Shown here piece after piece: positions 1-9,475 of a stretch of DNA of 64,000 bases. Below the pieces are notes generated by a model, which saw nothing but the letters and a program-made list of their open reading frames with translations, was not told where the DNA came from and made no database searches. The translations under genes were made by a program, and so were the position numbers. The stretch spans positions 2,666,001 to 2,730,000 of the forward strand of contig NZ_CP108381.1 in the NCBI RefSeq assembly GCF_035956715.1. Direction: 5' to 3'. The stretch comes from Nocardia sp. NBC_01329. GTDB lineage: Bacteria > Actinomycetota > Actinomycetes > Mycobacteriales > Mycobacteriaceae. Numbering within the stretch: the first letter of the stretch is position 1; each line of letters begins with the position of its first letter.

Positions 1-160
1 CCCGACCTATCAGCGACTGGTGGAGATCTGGCACGATCCCGAGGTCCAGCAGGCGGTCGCCGAATCGTCCGAGGGCACTTCGGTGGAGGTCCGGCGCACC
101 GGGCCCGATCTCGAACCCATTCTGCACCGGGTGCAGCAGACGATCCGCGACGGACAGTGA
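1..160 (+). CDS. metQ: Methionine ABC transporter substrate-binding lipoprotein, C-terminal end
   Basis: This is the last 52 codons of a gene that enters from the left edge, reading in frame from base 2 to the TGA at 158-160. The protein end contains EIWHDPEVQQAV and then a hydrophilic tail, as at the C-terminus of NlpA/MetQ lipoproteins, which bind methionine outside the membrane and deliver it to MetNI. The start, signal peptide and lipobox lie outside the window. The next gene, metN, starts at the GTG at 157, so stop and start share bases (GTGA), which suggests translational coupling. The assignment rests mainly on the metN-metI context, because the visible part is short. Confidence 0.8.
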   Translation, partial: PTYQRLVEIWHDPEVQQAVAESSEGTSVEVRRTGPDLEPILHRVQQTIRDGQ

Positions 161-1185
161 CAGGCGCACCGGCCGGACCGGACGCCGCGAGTCCCGCAGT
201 CGAATTCCGTTCGGTGACCAAGGTGTTCCGAACAGGAAAAAGCGAAGAGAAGGCGCTGTCCGATATCGATCTACGGATCGAAAAGGGCGAGATCTTCGGC
301 GTGATCGGCTACTCCGGCGCGGGGAAGAGTACTTTGGTCCGGCTCATCAACGCCCTGGAGAAACCGACCAGCGGCACCATAGAGATCTCGGGTACGCCCA
401 TCACCGGCGTCTCCGAGGCCCAGGTGCGCCGGATACGACGCGAGATCGGCATGGTTTTCCAGCAGTTCAATCTCTTCCGTTCGCGCACCGCGGCCGGAAA
501 TATCGAGTACCCGCTGAAAGTGGCGGGCTGGCCGCGCGCGAAGCGCAAAGAACGGCTGGCCGAGTTGCTGGAGTTCGTCGGGCTGTCCGATAAGGCGCGC
601 AGTTACCCGGATCAGTTGTCGGGCGGACAGAAACAGCGGGTCGGGATCGCACGGGCACTGGCCACCTCGCCATCGCTGCTGCTCGCGGACGAGGCCACCT
701 CGGCGCTGGACCCGGAAACCACCGGTGAGGTGCTGCGTCTGCTCCGCAAGATCAACACCGAACTGGGCGTGACCATCGTGGTGATCACCCATGAGATGGA
801 TGTCATCCGGACGGTGGCCGATCGGGTCGCGGTACTGGCCGAGGGCCGGATCGTGGAGTTGGCGAACACTTTCGACGTATTCGCCGCGCCACAAGCGGTT
901 CCGACCCGGTCGTTCGTCGATACCGTGCTGCACAATCGGCCCGCGCCCGAGGAACTGCGCCGTCTCGACGACCTGCACCGAGGTCGGCTGGTGACCGTCG
1001 ATATAGATGATGCACGGGGTGTCGGAGCCGCGCTCACCACCGCCGCCCACGCCGGGGTGGGCTTCGAGGTGGTGTACGGCGGAGTGAGCACCCTGCAGGA
1101 CAAGACTTTCGGCAGTATCACCCTCGCGCTCGACGGCCCGGATGACGCCGTCGAGAAGGTGATCGCACAACTCGACCGACGGTGA
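157..1185 (+). CDS. metN: Methionine ABC transporter ATP-binding protein MetN
   Basis: A 342-residue cytoplasmic ATPase that powers methionine import together with MetI and MetQ. The Walker A motif GYSGAGKST is at residues 51-59, the Q-loop FQQFNLF at about 101-107, the signature LSGGQ at 154-158 and Walker B LLLADEAT at about 174-181, followed by the switch histidine in VITHEMD. From about residue 265 a C-terminal NIL domain is present. In this family it binds methionine and lowers transport when the cell is replete. The length fits MetN with a NIL domain. The GTG start overlaps the metQ stop, and metI begins 10 bases after the metN stop, so the three genes form one operon. Confidence 0.95.
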   Translation: MTGAPAGPDAASPAVEFRSVTKVFRTGKSEEKALSDIDLRIEKGEIFGVIGYSGAGKSTLVRLINALEKPTSGTIEISGTPITGVSEAQVRRIRREIGMVFQQFNLFRSRTAAGNIEYPLKVAGWPRAKRKERLAELLEFVGLSDKARSYPDQLSGGQKQRVGIARALATSPSLLLADEATSALDPETTGEVLRLLRKINTELGVTIVVITHEMDVIRTVADRVAVLAEGRIVELANTFDVFAAPQAVPTRSFVDTVLHNRPAPEELRRLDDLHRGRLVTVDIDDARGVGAALTTAAHAGVGFEVVYGGVSTLQDKTFGSITLALDGPDDAVEKVIAQLDRR

Positions 1186-1195
1186 CGAGGACCAC

Positions 1196-1858
1196 ATGCA
1201 TACCGATTGGGACAAGCTGCGGCCGATTCTCACCGAGGCCGTCGGCACCACCATCTATCTCGTATTGCTCACCTTCGTGGTGGGCGGGGTCATCGGGCTG
1301 TTCCTCGGTACCGCGCTCTACACCACCCGCAAAGGCGGGCTGCTGGCCAACAGCCCGATCAACTGGCTGCTCAATGTGCTGGTCAATATCGTGCGCCCGA
1401 TCCCGTTCATCATCCTGCTGGCCGCGCTCGGCCCGATCACACTCGAAGTGGTGGGCACGACCATCGGCACCGACGCGGCGGCCTTCGTCATGATCGTGGC
1501 CGCCTCTTTCGGGATCGCCCGCATCGTCGAACAGAATCTGGTCACGGTCGACCCCGGTGTGATCGAGGCGGCGCGTGCGATGGGCGCGGGGCCGCTCCGG
1601 ATCATCCTGACGCTGCTCGTGCCCGAAGCGCTGGGCCCGCTGATCCTCGGGTACACCTTCATCATCATCGCCATCGTGGACATGTCCGCTATGGCAGGCA
1701 CGGTCGGCGGCGGCGGCCTCGGTGATTTCGCCCTGGTGTACGGGTATCAGCGGTTCGATTGGGAAGTCACGCTGGTGGCCACCCTGCTCATCATCGCCGG
1801 TGTGCAGGGCATCCAGTTCCTGGGCAACTGGACAGCGCGCAAGGTGTTGCGCCGCTGA
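1196..1858 (+). CDS. metI: Methionine ABC transporter permease MetI
   Basis: A 220-residue inner-membrane permease with about five hydrophobic segments. The EAA-type coupling motif EAARAMGAG is at residues 124-132, where MetN docks. The ATG lies 10 bases downstream of the metN stop. The next gene lies on the opposite strand and ends at 1873, so the operon stops here. Length and motif spacing match the MetI family. Confidence 0.94.
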   Translation: MHTDWDKLRPILTEAVGTTIYLVLLTFVVGGVIGLFLGTALYTTRKGGLLANSPINWLLNVLVNIVRPIPFIILLAALGPITLEVVGTTIGTDAAAFVMIVAASFGIARIVEQNLVTVDPGVIEAARAMGAGPLRIILTLLVPEALGPLILGYTFIIIAIVDMSAMAGTVGGGGLGDFALVYGYQRFDWEVTLVATLLIIAGVQGIQFLGNWTARKVLRR

Positions 1859-1872
1859 CCCCGACCTGTTGT

Positions 1873-2400
1873 TCAGGGGCGAACCGGCCGGGCGCCACTC
1901 AGAATCGCCTCGACGGTCTCGTCCACGGTGAGATCCGATGTGTCGAGCCATGTCCCCACCCGCGGTGTCCCCTCACGCAGCACGGTGTCCAGCGCGGCGA
2001 CCGTGAATGTGCCGTAGGCGTTCTTCTTCCGCCCGGCTTCGCGCGCGGCCACCGCCTCGGGCCGCGGCGCCAAGACGATCACGTACAGCGGGTCGGTCCG
2101 GATCTGCTCGACGGTCCACGGGAGGTGTTCACCGAGCACCACATCCTGCAGAACCGCCGTGAAACCGGCGCGGGCGTATCCGTCGGCGGCCGCCGCGGAC
2201 AGCTGATGACGTAGCCGCAGCTGCTCTACCGCGGCCGCAGTGGGCTCCGCACTCATTTCCGCCCGCCCGTTCACCACGAAGCTGCGGAACGCGTCACCGC
2301 GAACATGCGCCGAGCGCGGTAACCGTTCGGCCAACGCCTGGGCGACCGTGGACTTACCCGCGGCCTGGATCCCGGTGATCAGATAGACAGAACCCGACAT
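1873..2400 (-). CDS. Small P-loop kinase, AAA/zeta-toxin-like fold
   Basis: A 175-residue protein with a Walker A motif GIQAAGKST at residues 10-18 directly after a hydrophobic first strand, as in zeta-toxin-like and chloramphenicol-phosphotransferase-like kinases. An acidic-aromatic stretch with a conserved Arg (HVRGDAFRSFV) follows and could hold the substrate. A second strand, LYVIVLAPRPEAVAAREAGR, resembles the lid and nucleotide-sensing region of these kinases. The start is the ATG at 2400 (MSGSVYLITG). The frame stays open further upstream, but that extension is basic and not protein-like. The substrate is unknown. The gene is transcribed towards metI and shares no operon. Confidence 0.75.
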   Translation of the reverse strand: MSGSVYLITGIQAAGKSTVAQALAERLPRSAHVRGDAFRSFVVNGRAEMSAEPTAAAVEQLRLRHQLSAAAADGYARAGFTAVLQDVVLGEHLPWTVEQIRTDPLYVIVLAPRPEAVAAREAGRKKNAYGTFTVAALDTVLREGTPRVGTWLDTSDLTVDETVEAILSGARPVRP

Positions 2401-2601
2401 CCCTCCATGATGGCAGAGCGGCAATCGGCTACGCGCCGCGGATTCTCCTGCAGAGCACATCGATCGACAGGCCTCGTTCCGCCTCACCGCGGCGTTCTCG
2501 TGAAGGGATCATCCTCCCGATCGCCGGCCGACGGGCGACACGCCGTAGCGCGGAACCCGTGGTTCTCCGGCAGTGCGCAGCCCTCGGGAGATAGTTGCCG
2601 T

Positions 2602-3672
2602 ATGGACGTGGACAGTGACACCGCAGCGGCGGCCGAGCGGGTTCTCCACGCTGCGCTCGGCACTGTCGATCTGCTGTCGATCTTCGTCGGTGATCGCCTC
2701 GGCTGGTATCGCAGCCTGGCGCACGAGGGGCCGGCGACTGCCGCGCAACTGGCCGAGCGCACCGCCACCCACCCCCGTTATGCCCGGGAATGGCTGGAGC
2801 AACAGGCTGTCACCGGCCTGCTCGCCGTACACCGCGACGGTTCCGCCGAAGATCGGATGTTCGCCTTGCCGGACGGGATGGCCGAGGTGCTCACCGATGA
2901 GCACAGCCTCAACTATCTGGCCCCGTTCGCGCGGTTGTTCGGCGCGACGGGCCCGGCCCTCCCCCGGTTGCTCGACGCCTACCGCACCGGAGGCGGTGTG
3001 AGCTGGGACGAGTTGGGCGACGATGCGCGTGAGGGGCAAGCCGACGGTAACCGCCCCTGGTACGAACATCGCCTCGCCGATGCCCTTGCGGGCGTGCCCG
3101 CACTGGACGCCCTGTTGCGTGGGTCCGGCACCCGGATCCTCGATATCGGCTGCGGCGCCGGATGGTCGGCGATCGCGCTCGCGCGCGCATACCCGGAGGC
3201 GCGGGTGCACGGCGTCGATATCGATGCGCCGTCGGTACGGATGGCGCTCCGCAACGCTGTCACCACAGGCGTCGCACAGCGCTGCGAGTTCACGCTCGCC
3301 GACGCGGCGCAGCTGCCGGAGGGCAGTTACGATATCGCGTTCGCGTTCGAGTGCGTGCACGATATGCCTCGCCCGGTCGAGGTATTGGCGGCCGTTCGAC
3401 GCGCGCTGGCACCCGGCGCCCCGCTGGTGGTGATGGATGAGGCGGTGGCCGAGGAGTTCACGCCCGACGGCGACGAGCTGGAACGGCTGATGTACGGCTT
3501 CAGTCTGTTCGTCTGCCTGCCGGATGGGATGTCGAGTCCGCCCAGCGCCGGCACCGGCACCGTGATGCGGCAGCAGACCCTGCGGGACTATGCGTTCGCG
3601 GCGGGCTTCACCTCGGTCGAGGTCCTACCGATCGCAGACTTCGGCTTCTGGCGTTTCTACCGTCTCGGCTGA
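2602..3672 (+). CDS. Class I SAM-dependent methyltransferase with N-terminal winged helix
   Basis: A 356-residue protein. Residues about 10-90 look like the dimerising winged-helix domain found on many actinobacterial small-molecule methyltransferases (ATAAQLAERT followed by YAREWLEQQAVTGLL). The SAM-binding glycine loop ILDIGCGAGW is at 179-188, the acidic residue ending strand 2 is in VHGVDID, and the motif IV region follows in AFECVHDM. The chosen start is the ATG at 2602 (MDVDSDT). The frame is open upstream to 2407, but that part looks non-coding. The gene converges on the anti-sigma ATPase gene at 3711. The substrate cannot be inferred. Confidence 0.82.
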   Translation: MDVDSDTAAAAERVLHAALGTVDLLSIFVGDRLGWYRSLAHEGPATAAQLAERTATHPRYAREWLEQQAVTGLLAVHRDGSAEDRMFALPDGMAEVLTDEHSLNYLAPFARLFGATGPALPRLLDAYRTGGGVSWDELGDDAREGQADGNRPWYEHRLADALAGVPALDALLRGSGTRILDIGCGAGWSAIALARAYPEARVHGVDIDAPSVRMALRNAVTTGVAQRCEFTLADAAQLPEGSYDIAFAFECVHDMPRPVEVLAAVRRALAPGAPLVVMDEAVAEEFTPDGDELERLMYGFSLFVCLPDGMSSPPSAGTGTVMRQQTLRDYAFAAGFTSVEVLPIADFGFWRFYRLG

Positions 3673-3710
3673 GTGGACCAACTCGGTTCCGGGTCGTCGG
3701 CCGGGTGCGG

Positions 3711-4130
3711 TCACCACGACAGTGGAATCCGCATCTCTACCGTCGTGCCACCGGCGGTGATGGTTACCTCCACCTCCGGGATCAAGGCCCGGATCATGGC
3801 CATTCCACGCCCGCGGACCTGATCCGGGCCGGGATCGGGATCCTTCCAGCGACCGTGATCGGCAACGGTGATCCGCAGGCAGCCGGCCTCACGTACGAAC
3901 CACAAACGGATCGTGCCACCGTCACCCCGGTGACCGTGCTCGATCGCGTTGGCGCACGCCTCCCCCACGGCGAGGAGTACGTCGTAGGCCCGGTACTCGT
4001 CGAGCGGGCAATGCGCCAGCCATTCCTGTGTGCTGTGCCTGACCTCGGCCAACTGGTCGGCTTTCGCCGGAAACTGCAATTCCCATCGGGTCGGCGGACA
4101 GTCCAGCCCGGCTGGGTGGGTCGTCGTCAC
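3711..4130 (-). CDS. Anti-sigma regulatory factor, RsbW/SpoIIAB-like serine kinase
   Basis: A 139-residue single-domain GHKL ATPase. The N-box GEACANAIEH is near residues 56-65, a DHGRW segment stands for the G1 box, and RGRGMAMIRAL near 107-118 is the nucleotide-lid region. In this family the protein binds a sigma factor, or another target, and phosphorylates a STAS antagonist. The STAS gene starts at 4519 on the opposite strand, so the two are divergent across a 388-base gap. No sigma-B/F-type gene sits beside it, so its target is not visible here. Downstream it converges on the methyltransferase gene. Confidence 0.87.
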   Translation of the reverse strand: MTTTHPAGLDCPPTRWELQFPAKADQLAEVRHSTQEWLAHCPLDEYRAYDVLLAVGEACANAIEHGHRGDGGTIRLWFVREAGCLRITVADHGRWKDPDPGPDQVRGRGMAMIRALIPEVEVTITAGGTTVEMRIPLSW

Positions 4131-4518
4131 CTGATCGCCTCCTGTAGGTCTCGCCGGACGGACGGCGTAGGCGGTACCGAGTCCGCGGCGTTCGGCTTCC
4201 TGTCCATTCGGACTATGTGCTCACTACTAGCCATACCCATTCGTTTCCGGGACATTCGACCGAGCGTCGCACCCGCTCCGGACGGCGGGACCGGATCCGT
4301 GTCCGATCCGGATCACCCCCGGTGATCGGGCTCGGCCCGGCTCAAACGTGGCGCAGATTACGAACCTGCGGCGGGCGGATCCGTGCCGGTGACTACGATT
4401 TCTCGATCGGGTAGATTCTCTGCGGAGATCGGTGCCGGCCCCGGTCGCGTTACGCGCGCGGCGGGGCCTCGATACTGCAGAGGTGGAATGTGGCGAATTG
4501 CGAGCCGAAGGATCCGCG
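4131..4518. other. Intergenic region between divergent RsbW-like and STAS genes
   Basis: A 388-base gap that must hold the promoters of both divergent genes. No convincing coding sequence or strong hairpin is seen. A GGGTAT hexamer reads on the minus strand at 4233-4238, like the -10 element of general-stress sigma factors, but no matching GTTT-type -35 lies at the expected distance. Confidence 0.4.
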
Positions 4519-4887
4519 ATGAGTGGCGAGGGCACGCCCCGTCTGCTCGACGTAGCGGTGCGGACGGAGAGCGGGACCGCGATCGTCACGGTGCAGGGTG
4601 AGGTGGATATGGCCTCGGCGCCTCAATTGCAGACCGCGCTCGAAGAAGTCCAGCGCGGCGGAGACGCACTGATCGTGGATATGTCGGAGGTCGGTTTTCT
4701 CGGGTCGGCCGGGTTGAGCGTCCTGCTGGTGATCTCCGAGGCCGCCGCGCCCGGGACCGGGTTGCGTGTGGTTGTTTCCGATGCCGTCCGGCGCCCCATC
4801 GAACTGACCGGTCTCGACAAGTTGCTGTCGATGCACGAGTCCTTGGAGGCCGCGCTCGCCGCGGGCACCGGCTCCGTGGCGCCCTGA
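4519..4887 (+). CDS. STAS-domain anti-sigma factor antagonist
   Basis: A 122-residue protein that is almost entirely a STAS domain. The conserved block DMSEVGFLGSAGLSVLL at about 54-70 carries the serine (S63) that an RsbW-like kinase would phosphorylate. Unphosphorylated antagonist traps the kinase and frees its partner. The start at 4519 is preceded by GAAGGA with good spacing. Its likely kinase partner is the divergent gene at 3711-4130, and its likely phosphatase is the PP2C protein encoded at 7010-8266. It converges on the response regulator gene that ends at 4906. Confidence 0.9.
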   Translation: MSGEGTPRLLDVAVRTESGTAIVTVQGEVDMASAPQLQTALEEVQRGGDALIVDMSEVGFLGSAGLSVLLVISEAAAPGTGLRVVVSDAVRRPIELTGLDKLLSMHESLEAALAAGTGSVAP

Positions 4888-4905
4888 GCCGCCCGGGCCC
4901 CGCGG

Positions 4906-5349
4906 CTATCGAGCGCGGGGCAGCCGGACGACCTGGACGAAGAAATCGTCGATCTGCTTGATCGCCGCCACGAACTGGTCGAGGTCGACCGGTTTGGTGA
5001 CGTAGGCGTTGGCGTGCAATTTGTAGCTGCGCAGGATGTCCTCCTCGGCAGCGGAGGTGGTCAGCACGACCACCGGGATATGCGACAGGTCCGGATCGGC
5101 CTTGATCTTCTCCAGTACCTGCCGTCCGTCGTACTTCGGCAGATTGAGGTCGAGCAGGATGAGATCGGGCCGCGGGGCGTCGGTGTAGGGGCCGGTGCGG
5201 TACAGGAAGTCCAGTGCTTCCTGCCCGTCGTGGGCGACGTGCAGGGTGTTCCCGATCTTGTTGTCCTCGAACGCCTCCCTGGTCATCAGCTCGTCGCCCG
5301 GATCGTCCTCGACGAGGAGGATATCGATCGGCCGGCCGGGTACGGTCAT
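4906..5349 (-). CDS. Single-domain response regulator, Rcp1-like
   Basis: A 147-residue receiver domain without an output domain. The acidic pocket is E14-D15-D16, the phospho-acceptor is D67 in LLDLNLP, the switch residue is T97/T98 and the conserved lysine is K119 in YVTKP. The insert around [16 protein letters not shown] is typical of Rcp1-type regulators that pair with phytochrome-like histidine kinases. Its ATG overlaps the stop of the kinase gene by four bases (ATGA), so the two are translationally coupled and probably form a cognate pair. It may pass phosphate onwards or act by protein contact. Confidence 0.92.
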   Translation of the reverse strand: MTVPGRPIDILLVEDDPGDELMTREAFEDNKIGNTLHVAHDGQEALDFLYRTGPYTDAPRPDLILLDLNLPKYDGRQVLEKIKADPDLSHIPVVVLTTSAAEEDILRSYKLHANAYVTKPVDLDQFVAAIKQIDDFFVQVVRLPRAR

Positions 5350-7013
5350 GCGTTTTCTCCTTCGGGGAGCCGTTCGGTGGTAGTCGAGGGCGGGGCCGTG
5401 GTCGCGGATCCGGCCGTGTCCACGGCGGCCTCGAGCTCGCTCGCGGGCTCGGCCATCGGGAGGGTGAAACAGAACCGGGTCCCCTCCGTGTTCTCGGTGT
5501 CGAGCCAGATGGTACCGCCGTGGTACTCGACGATCTTCTTGCAGACTGCCAGGCCGATACCGGTGCCGCTGTACTCGTCGCGTGCGTGCAGCCGCTGGAA
5601 GATCACGAAGACCTTCTCCGCGAATTCGGGTGCGATGCCGATACCGTTATCGGTCACCGAGAACAGGCGCAGCGCCGGATCGGCGGCGAAGTCCCCCACC
5701 TCGACGCGGACGACCGGCGGGTGGTCGGGACGCCGGAATTTCACCGCATTACTGATGAGGTTCTGCCACAGCATGGCCAGCAGCGTGGGCTCACCCATGA
5801 TTTCGGGGAGTTCTTCCGGCCGCTCGACCACGGCCTCGGTCTCCTCGAGGACGGTCGACAGATTGGCCAGCGCCTTGTCCAGCGGTTCGCCCAGCCGAAC
5901 CGGCTGCGCACCCTCGCTGACCCGCCCCACCCGGGAGAAGGTGAGCAGATCGTTGATCAGCACCTGCATCCGTTTGGCACCGTCGACGGCGAAATCGATG
6001 TACTGCTTACCTCGCTCGTCGAGCTGGGAGCCGTAGCGCTTCTCCAGCAATTGGCAGAACGACGCGACCTTGCGCAGCGGCTCTTGCAGATCGTGGGAGG
6101 CGACATAGGCGAACTGCTCGAGTTCGGCGTTGGAGCGGCGCAGTTCATCGGCCTGCAGATCCAGCTCCGCCTTCTGCTGCCGCAGCTGTGCGCCCTGCGT
6201 CCGTGAGGACGCGAGCTCGGCGACGATACGGGTGCGCATATCCTCCACGGCCTCGGCGACCTGGACGATATCGGCGGGACCGCGACCGTCGATATGGCGG
6301 TCGAACTCGCCGTTCGCCACCCGAAGCGACGATTCGGTGAGCCCGGCCAGCGGGCGCACGACGAGCCTGCGCAACAGGACGGTCAGCACAAGGCCGGTCA
6401 GCAGGAAGACGATGACCATCCCGAGCAACACCACATCGCGGATGGTGCGGGCATGGGCCAGCGCACGACTGTCCTCGGCCACCGCAGCCGCCAGGCCGTC
6501 GTTCTGCGCCGTGAAGGACCCGCGCAACTCGTCGAAGACCCCTTTGGCGCGCACCGCTGTCGACGCCGCCAATGCGCGCGCCTTCTCCGGCGATGTGCTC
6601 GCGGCGAGCGGGCCGGCGTACTCGGTACGCCACTGCTGGGCACCGCGCTCGATCACATCCAGGTCGGCGGTCAGTTCGGGCCGGTCCGACAGCAGTCGGC
6701 GCAGCTGAACGACCGCGCGATCCTGCTCCCGCATACCTTCGATATACGGCTCGAGGAACTGCGGGTCGGCGGAGATCGCATAGCCACGCAGCCCGGTCTC
6801 CTGGTTGATCAGCGCGCTCTGCAGCCGGTACGCCTCCGCGGACGCGGGCAGCGTCTGCTGGACCAATCGGTCGGTGACTTCGTTGGTATTGGCGATGACC
6901 TGCGCGCCCGCCACAGCGCCGATCAGGACCACCGAGATCATCAAACCGAAGACCAGCTGGAACCACGCTTGCGCGGTCAACCGGCCGACCACTCGGGAAT
7001 CGGCGTCGGTCAC
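5346..7013 (-). CDS. Membrane sensor histidine kinase with CHASE3 and HAMP domains
   Basis: A protein of about 555 residues. After a first membrane helix (about residues 18-38) comes a helical extracytoplasmic CHASE3-type sensor, containing the typical [12 protein letters not shown] motif. A second membrane helix, a HAMP linker and a coiled coil follow. The HisKA domain has the H-box [13 protein letters not shown], the form found in phytochrome-type kinases. The HATPase has an N-box (NLISNAVKF), [10 protein letters not shown] and [11 protein letters not shown]. The GTG at 7011-7013 overlaps the stop of the phosphatase gene, so I prefer it. An ATG at 7046 is the alternative. The kinase and the receiver gene at 4906 are probably cognate. 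Confidence 0.9.
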   Translation of the reverse strand: MTDADSRVVGRLTAQAWFQLVFGLMISVVLIGAVAGAQVIANTNEVTDRLVQQTLPASAEAYRLQSALINQETGLRGYAISADPQFLEPYIEGMREQDRAVVQLRRLLSDRPELTADLDVIERGAQQWRTEYAGPLAASTSPEKARALAASTAVRAKGVFDELRGSFTAQNDGLAAAVAEDSRALAHARTIRDVVLLGMVIVFLLTGLVLTVLLRRLVVRPLAGLTESSLRVANGEFDRHIDGRGPADIVQVAEAVEDMRTRIVAELASSRTQGAQLRQQKAELDLQADELRRSNAELEQFAYVASHDLQEPLRKVASFCQLLEKRYGSQLDERGKQYIDFAVDGAKRMQVLINDLLTFSRVGRVSEGAQPVRLGEPLDKALANLSTVLEETEAVVERPEELPEIMGEPTLLAMLWQNLISNAVKFRRPDHPPVVRVEVGDFAADPALRLFSVTDNGIGIAPEFAEKVFVIFQRLHARDEYSGTGIGLAVCKKIVEYHGGTIWLDTENTEGTRFCFTLPMAEPASELEAAVDTAGSATTAPPSTTTERLPEGENA

Positions 7014-8266
7014 GGAAGTTCGCCCTTTCGCCCGTCGTTCCAGCACATATAGAGAATGGCCAGGTCGTCGTCCAGTCCACCGGCCGCGGCGGCCAGTTCC
7101 TCGACCCGGCCGATCAGATCATCGACGAACACCTCGGGGCGCGCCGACGGAACCGCCTTCGCGACGGCCAGCAGACCGGCTTCCCCGAGCCGGTCCCCGT
7201 TACTGCCCACCCGGCCCTCGAAGAGACCGTCGGTGAACAACATGAGACCGGCACCAGAAGCCAGATCGACCTCGGCGGTCGGCCACTCGGCCCGGCCGGG
7301 CATGAACCCGAGCGCTGCGCCGCCGGGGACCTCGAGCCAGCACAGTTCGCCGTCGCGATGGTGCAGCATGCCCGGATGCCCCGCGCGGCGCACCAGTACT
7401 CGCTGCGTGAACGGGTCGAGCAGCAGGCTGGTCGCGGTGGCGAAGGTCTGCCGGTCGGTTCGCTCGGCCAGCAGCACCTGCTCCAGCAGCCGCAGTTGCC
7501 GGGATCCGGTCACCCCGGTGAGAACGAGTGTGCGCCAGGCCAATCGCAACGCGACACCGGTCGCGGCCGCATCGGGACCGTGCCCGGAGACATCACCGAT
7601 GATGGCGTGCACAATCCCGTCGGGACCTTGGACGACATCGTAGAAATCACCGCCGAGCAGTGAATGGGCTCGGCCCGGCCGGTACCGCGCCACCACATCC
7701 ACCGCGCGGTCGGCGCCGAGCAGCGGAGTCGGCAGCAGACCGCGCTCCAGGCGCGAGTTCTCCTGGGCCCGCATCTGGCTGGCCTGCAGCGCCGCGCTGG
7801 TGCGTTCGGCCTGTTTGCGCTGGATGGCGTAGCGCACGGCGCGGGCGAACAGTTCCGGCTCGACCCGGCCCTTCACCAGATAGTCCTGGGCGCCGGAGGC
7901 CAGGGCCGCCAGCCCCGTGCTCTCCTCGTCGAGCCCCGTCATCACCACCACGGCGACATGATCGTTGTACTCGCGGATGCGGGCAACCGCTTCCAGCCCC
8001 TGGGCGTCGGGTAGCCGCAGATCGAGCAGGACGCAATCGGGTACCTCGACAGAGAGGCGATCACCTGCCTCGGCCAGGGTTCGCACCCATTTCAGACGCA
8101 TACCACGTTCGGCGTCGGCAACCAGTTCCTCGACGAGCAACGCGTCCCCGGGGTCGTCCTCGACCAGCAGAACAAAGGGTTCCCGTTCGAACCAGCCCGC
8201 ATCATCGGCCGGACCGAAATCGGTATTTGTCAGGTCACCGCGCACGGTCACCGACGAGCTCGCCAC
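7010..8266 (-). CDS. Response regulator with PP2C-type (SpoIIE/RsbU) phosphatase output
   Basis: A 418-residue protein. Residues about 30-145 form a receiver with acidic pocket EDD, phospho-acceptor D82 (LLDLRLP) and K132. A coiled-coil linker (about 145-185) leads to a PP2C-like phosphatase with the metal-binding segments GGDFYDV, GDVSGHG, DGLFEGR and DDDLAIL. Such proteins dephosphorylate STAS antagonists when their receiver is phosphorylated. The STAS protein encoded at 4519 is the obvious substrate. This is the first gene of a three-gene coupled unit with the kinase and the Rcp1-like regulator, so a histidine-kinase signal can feed into a partner switch. Confidence 0.92.
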   Translation of the reverse strand: MASSSVTVRGDLTNTDFGPADDAGWFEREPFVLLVEDDPGDALLVEELVADAERGMRLKWVRTLAEAGDRLSVEVPDCVLLDLRLPDAQGLEAVARIREYNDHVAVVVMTGLDEESTGLAALASGAQDYLVKGRVEPELFARAVRYAIQRKQAERTSAALQASQMRAQENSRLERGLLPTPLLGADRAVDVVARYRPGRAHSLLGGDFYDVVQGPDGIVHAIIGDVSGHGPDAAATGVALRLAWRTLVLTGVTGSRQLRLLEQVLLAERTDRQTFATATSLLLDPFTQRVLVRRAGHPGMLHHRDGELCWLEVPGGAALGFMPGRAEWPTAEVDLASGAGLMLFTDGLFEGRVGSNGDRLGEAGLLAVAKAVPSARPEVFVDDLIGRVEELAAAAGGLDDDLAILYMCWNDGRKGELP

Positions 8267-8590
8267 CAGTCACCGACACCCGGCCTCCGATCACACAGGG
8301 AACAACGGCGACACAGCGCACGTACTCTGACTCAGCGGCCGGTTGCTGGACCGAGAGGCAAACCTGATCGTAACGGATGGCGGATCACCGTGGTTAGCGA
8401 GAGGTGGACAGGGCTGCTCGCCGCAGTAACCGGACGTCCTGTCCTGATCCCGCTCCCCGGCAGCCGACGAAGCGCAGCTCGATCCCCCGCCGGCGCGTCC
8501 CGCACGTGTTAGCGTATGCACGCCGGTCGCACCCGAGATCGATTGCGGCCCCGTGTGTTACGAATGTTCAGATCTTCGAAGGAGACAACG
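8267..8590. other. Intergenic region upstream of the phosphatase and oxidoreductase genes
   Basis: A 324-base gap between divergent genes. It should contain the promoters of the signalling operon and of the oxidoreductase gene. I see no credible coding sequence, strong inverted repeat or RNA element in it. Confidence 0.4.
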
Positions 8591-9475
8591 GTGCGGATCG
8601 GAATCGGCCTGCCCTCCGCCATCCCGGGGGCGACCCCCGAAACGATAGGGATATGGGCCGAGCACGGCGAACGTGCCGGGTTCGCCACATTGGGCGCCAC
8701 CGACCGGCTCGTTTACGACAGCCTCGACCCACTCGTGACGCTGGCGGTCGCCGCGGCGCACACCAGCACCACCGAACTGGTCAGCACCGTACTGAACATC
8801 GGCTACCGCGGGAACCCGTTCGTGGTGGCCGGGCAGATCGCCTCACTGGACCGGCTCTCCGGTGGCCGGTTCACCGCAGGTCTCGGGATGGGCGCCTGGC
8901 CCGACGACTACGCGGTCAGCGAGATGGCCATGACCACCCGCGGTGCCCGGTTCGAAAGCGCCCTGGCGCAGTTGCAGCGAGCGTGGCGCGGGGAACTCGC
9001 CGGTGCGGCCGGTCCGGTTCCGGCGCTGCCACCGGGCCGTCCGCAGGTGCTGCTCGCGGGGATGGTGCCCGCCGGTATCGTGCGGGCCGCCACGCTCGCC
9101 GACGGCTGGGTTGCGCCGGCGTTCAGTGTCGACCTCTTGCGCACCGGTCTCGATATCGTCAATACCGAGTGGGCCCGGAGCGCGCGCCCCGGCCGCCCCC
9201 GCGTGCTGGCCGTCCGCTATTTCCAGCTCGGCGCCGATGCGGTCGGCACCGCGGAGTCCTACGCGCAGAACTATTACGGCCCGGAACTGTACCCGCAGGT
9301 CCGGCCCGATCTGTTGACCGATGTGGCCCATCTGTGCGACGAGACGGACCGAATCGCCGACGCGGGTGCCGACGACCTGATCCTGTTGCCGTGTTCGGAC
9401 GATCCGGACCAGATCCCGTTGCTCGCGGAGGTACTCGGCAGTGAACGGCTCGGTCTGCACGCGGTAGCCAGGTAG
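8591..9475 (+). CDS. Luciferase-like (LLM class) F420/flavin-dependent oxidoreductase
   Basis: A 294-residue TIM-barrel protein. The first strand is RIGIGLPSAIPG, then GATDRLVY, and LSGGRFTAGLGMGAWPDDY is the diagnostic segment of the bacterial-luciferase-like family. Many actinobacterial members use F420 rather than FMN. The GTG at 8591 is chosen because AAGGAG lies at a suitable distance upstream and translation then begins at the first barrel strand. The substrate is unknown. The gene is alone, with a 525-base gap after it. Confidence 0.85.
   Translation: MRIGIGLPSAIPGATPETIGIWAEHGERAGFATLGATDRLVYDSLDPLVTLAVAAAHTSTTELVSTVLNIGYRGNPFVVAGQIASLDRLSGGRFTAGLGMGAWPDDYAVSEMAMTTRGARFESALAQLQRAWRGELAGAAGPVPALPPGRPQVLLAGMVPAGIVRAATLADGWVAPAFSVDLLRTGLDIVNTEWARSARPGRPRVLAVRYFQLGADAVGTAESYAQNYYGPELYPQVRPDLLTDVAHLCDETDRIADAGADDLILLPCSDDPDQIPLLAEVLGSERLGLHAVAR

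Noticed and set aside
4233..4238. GGGTAT (minus strand) as a general-stress sigma factor -10 box for the RsbW-like gene
   Set aside because: No GTTT-like -35 element occurs at the needed distance, so a promoter call cannot be supported.
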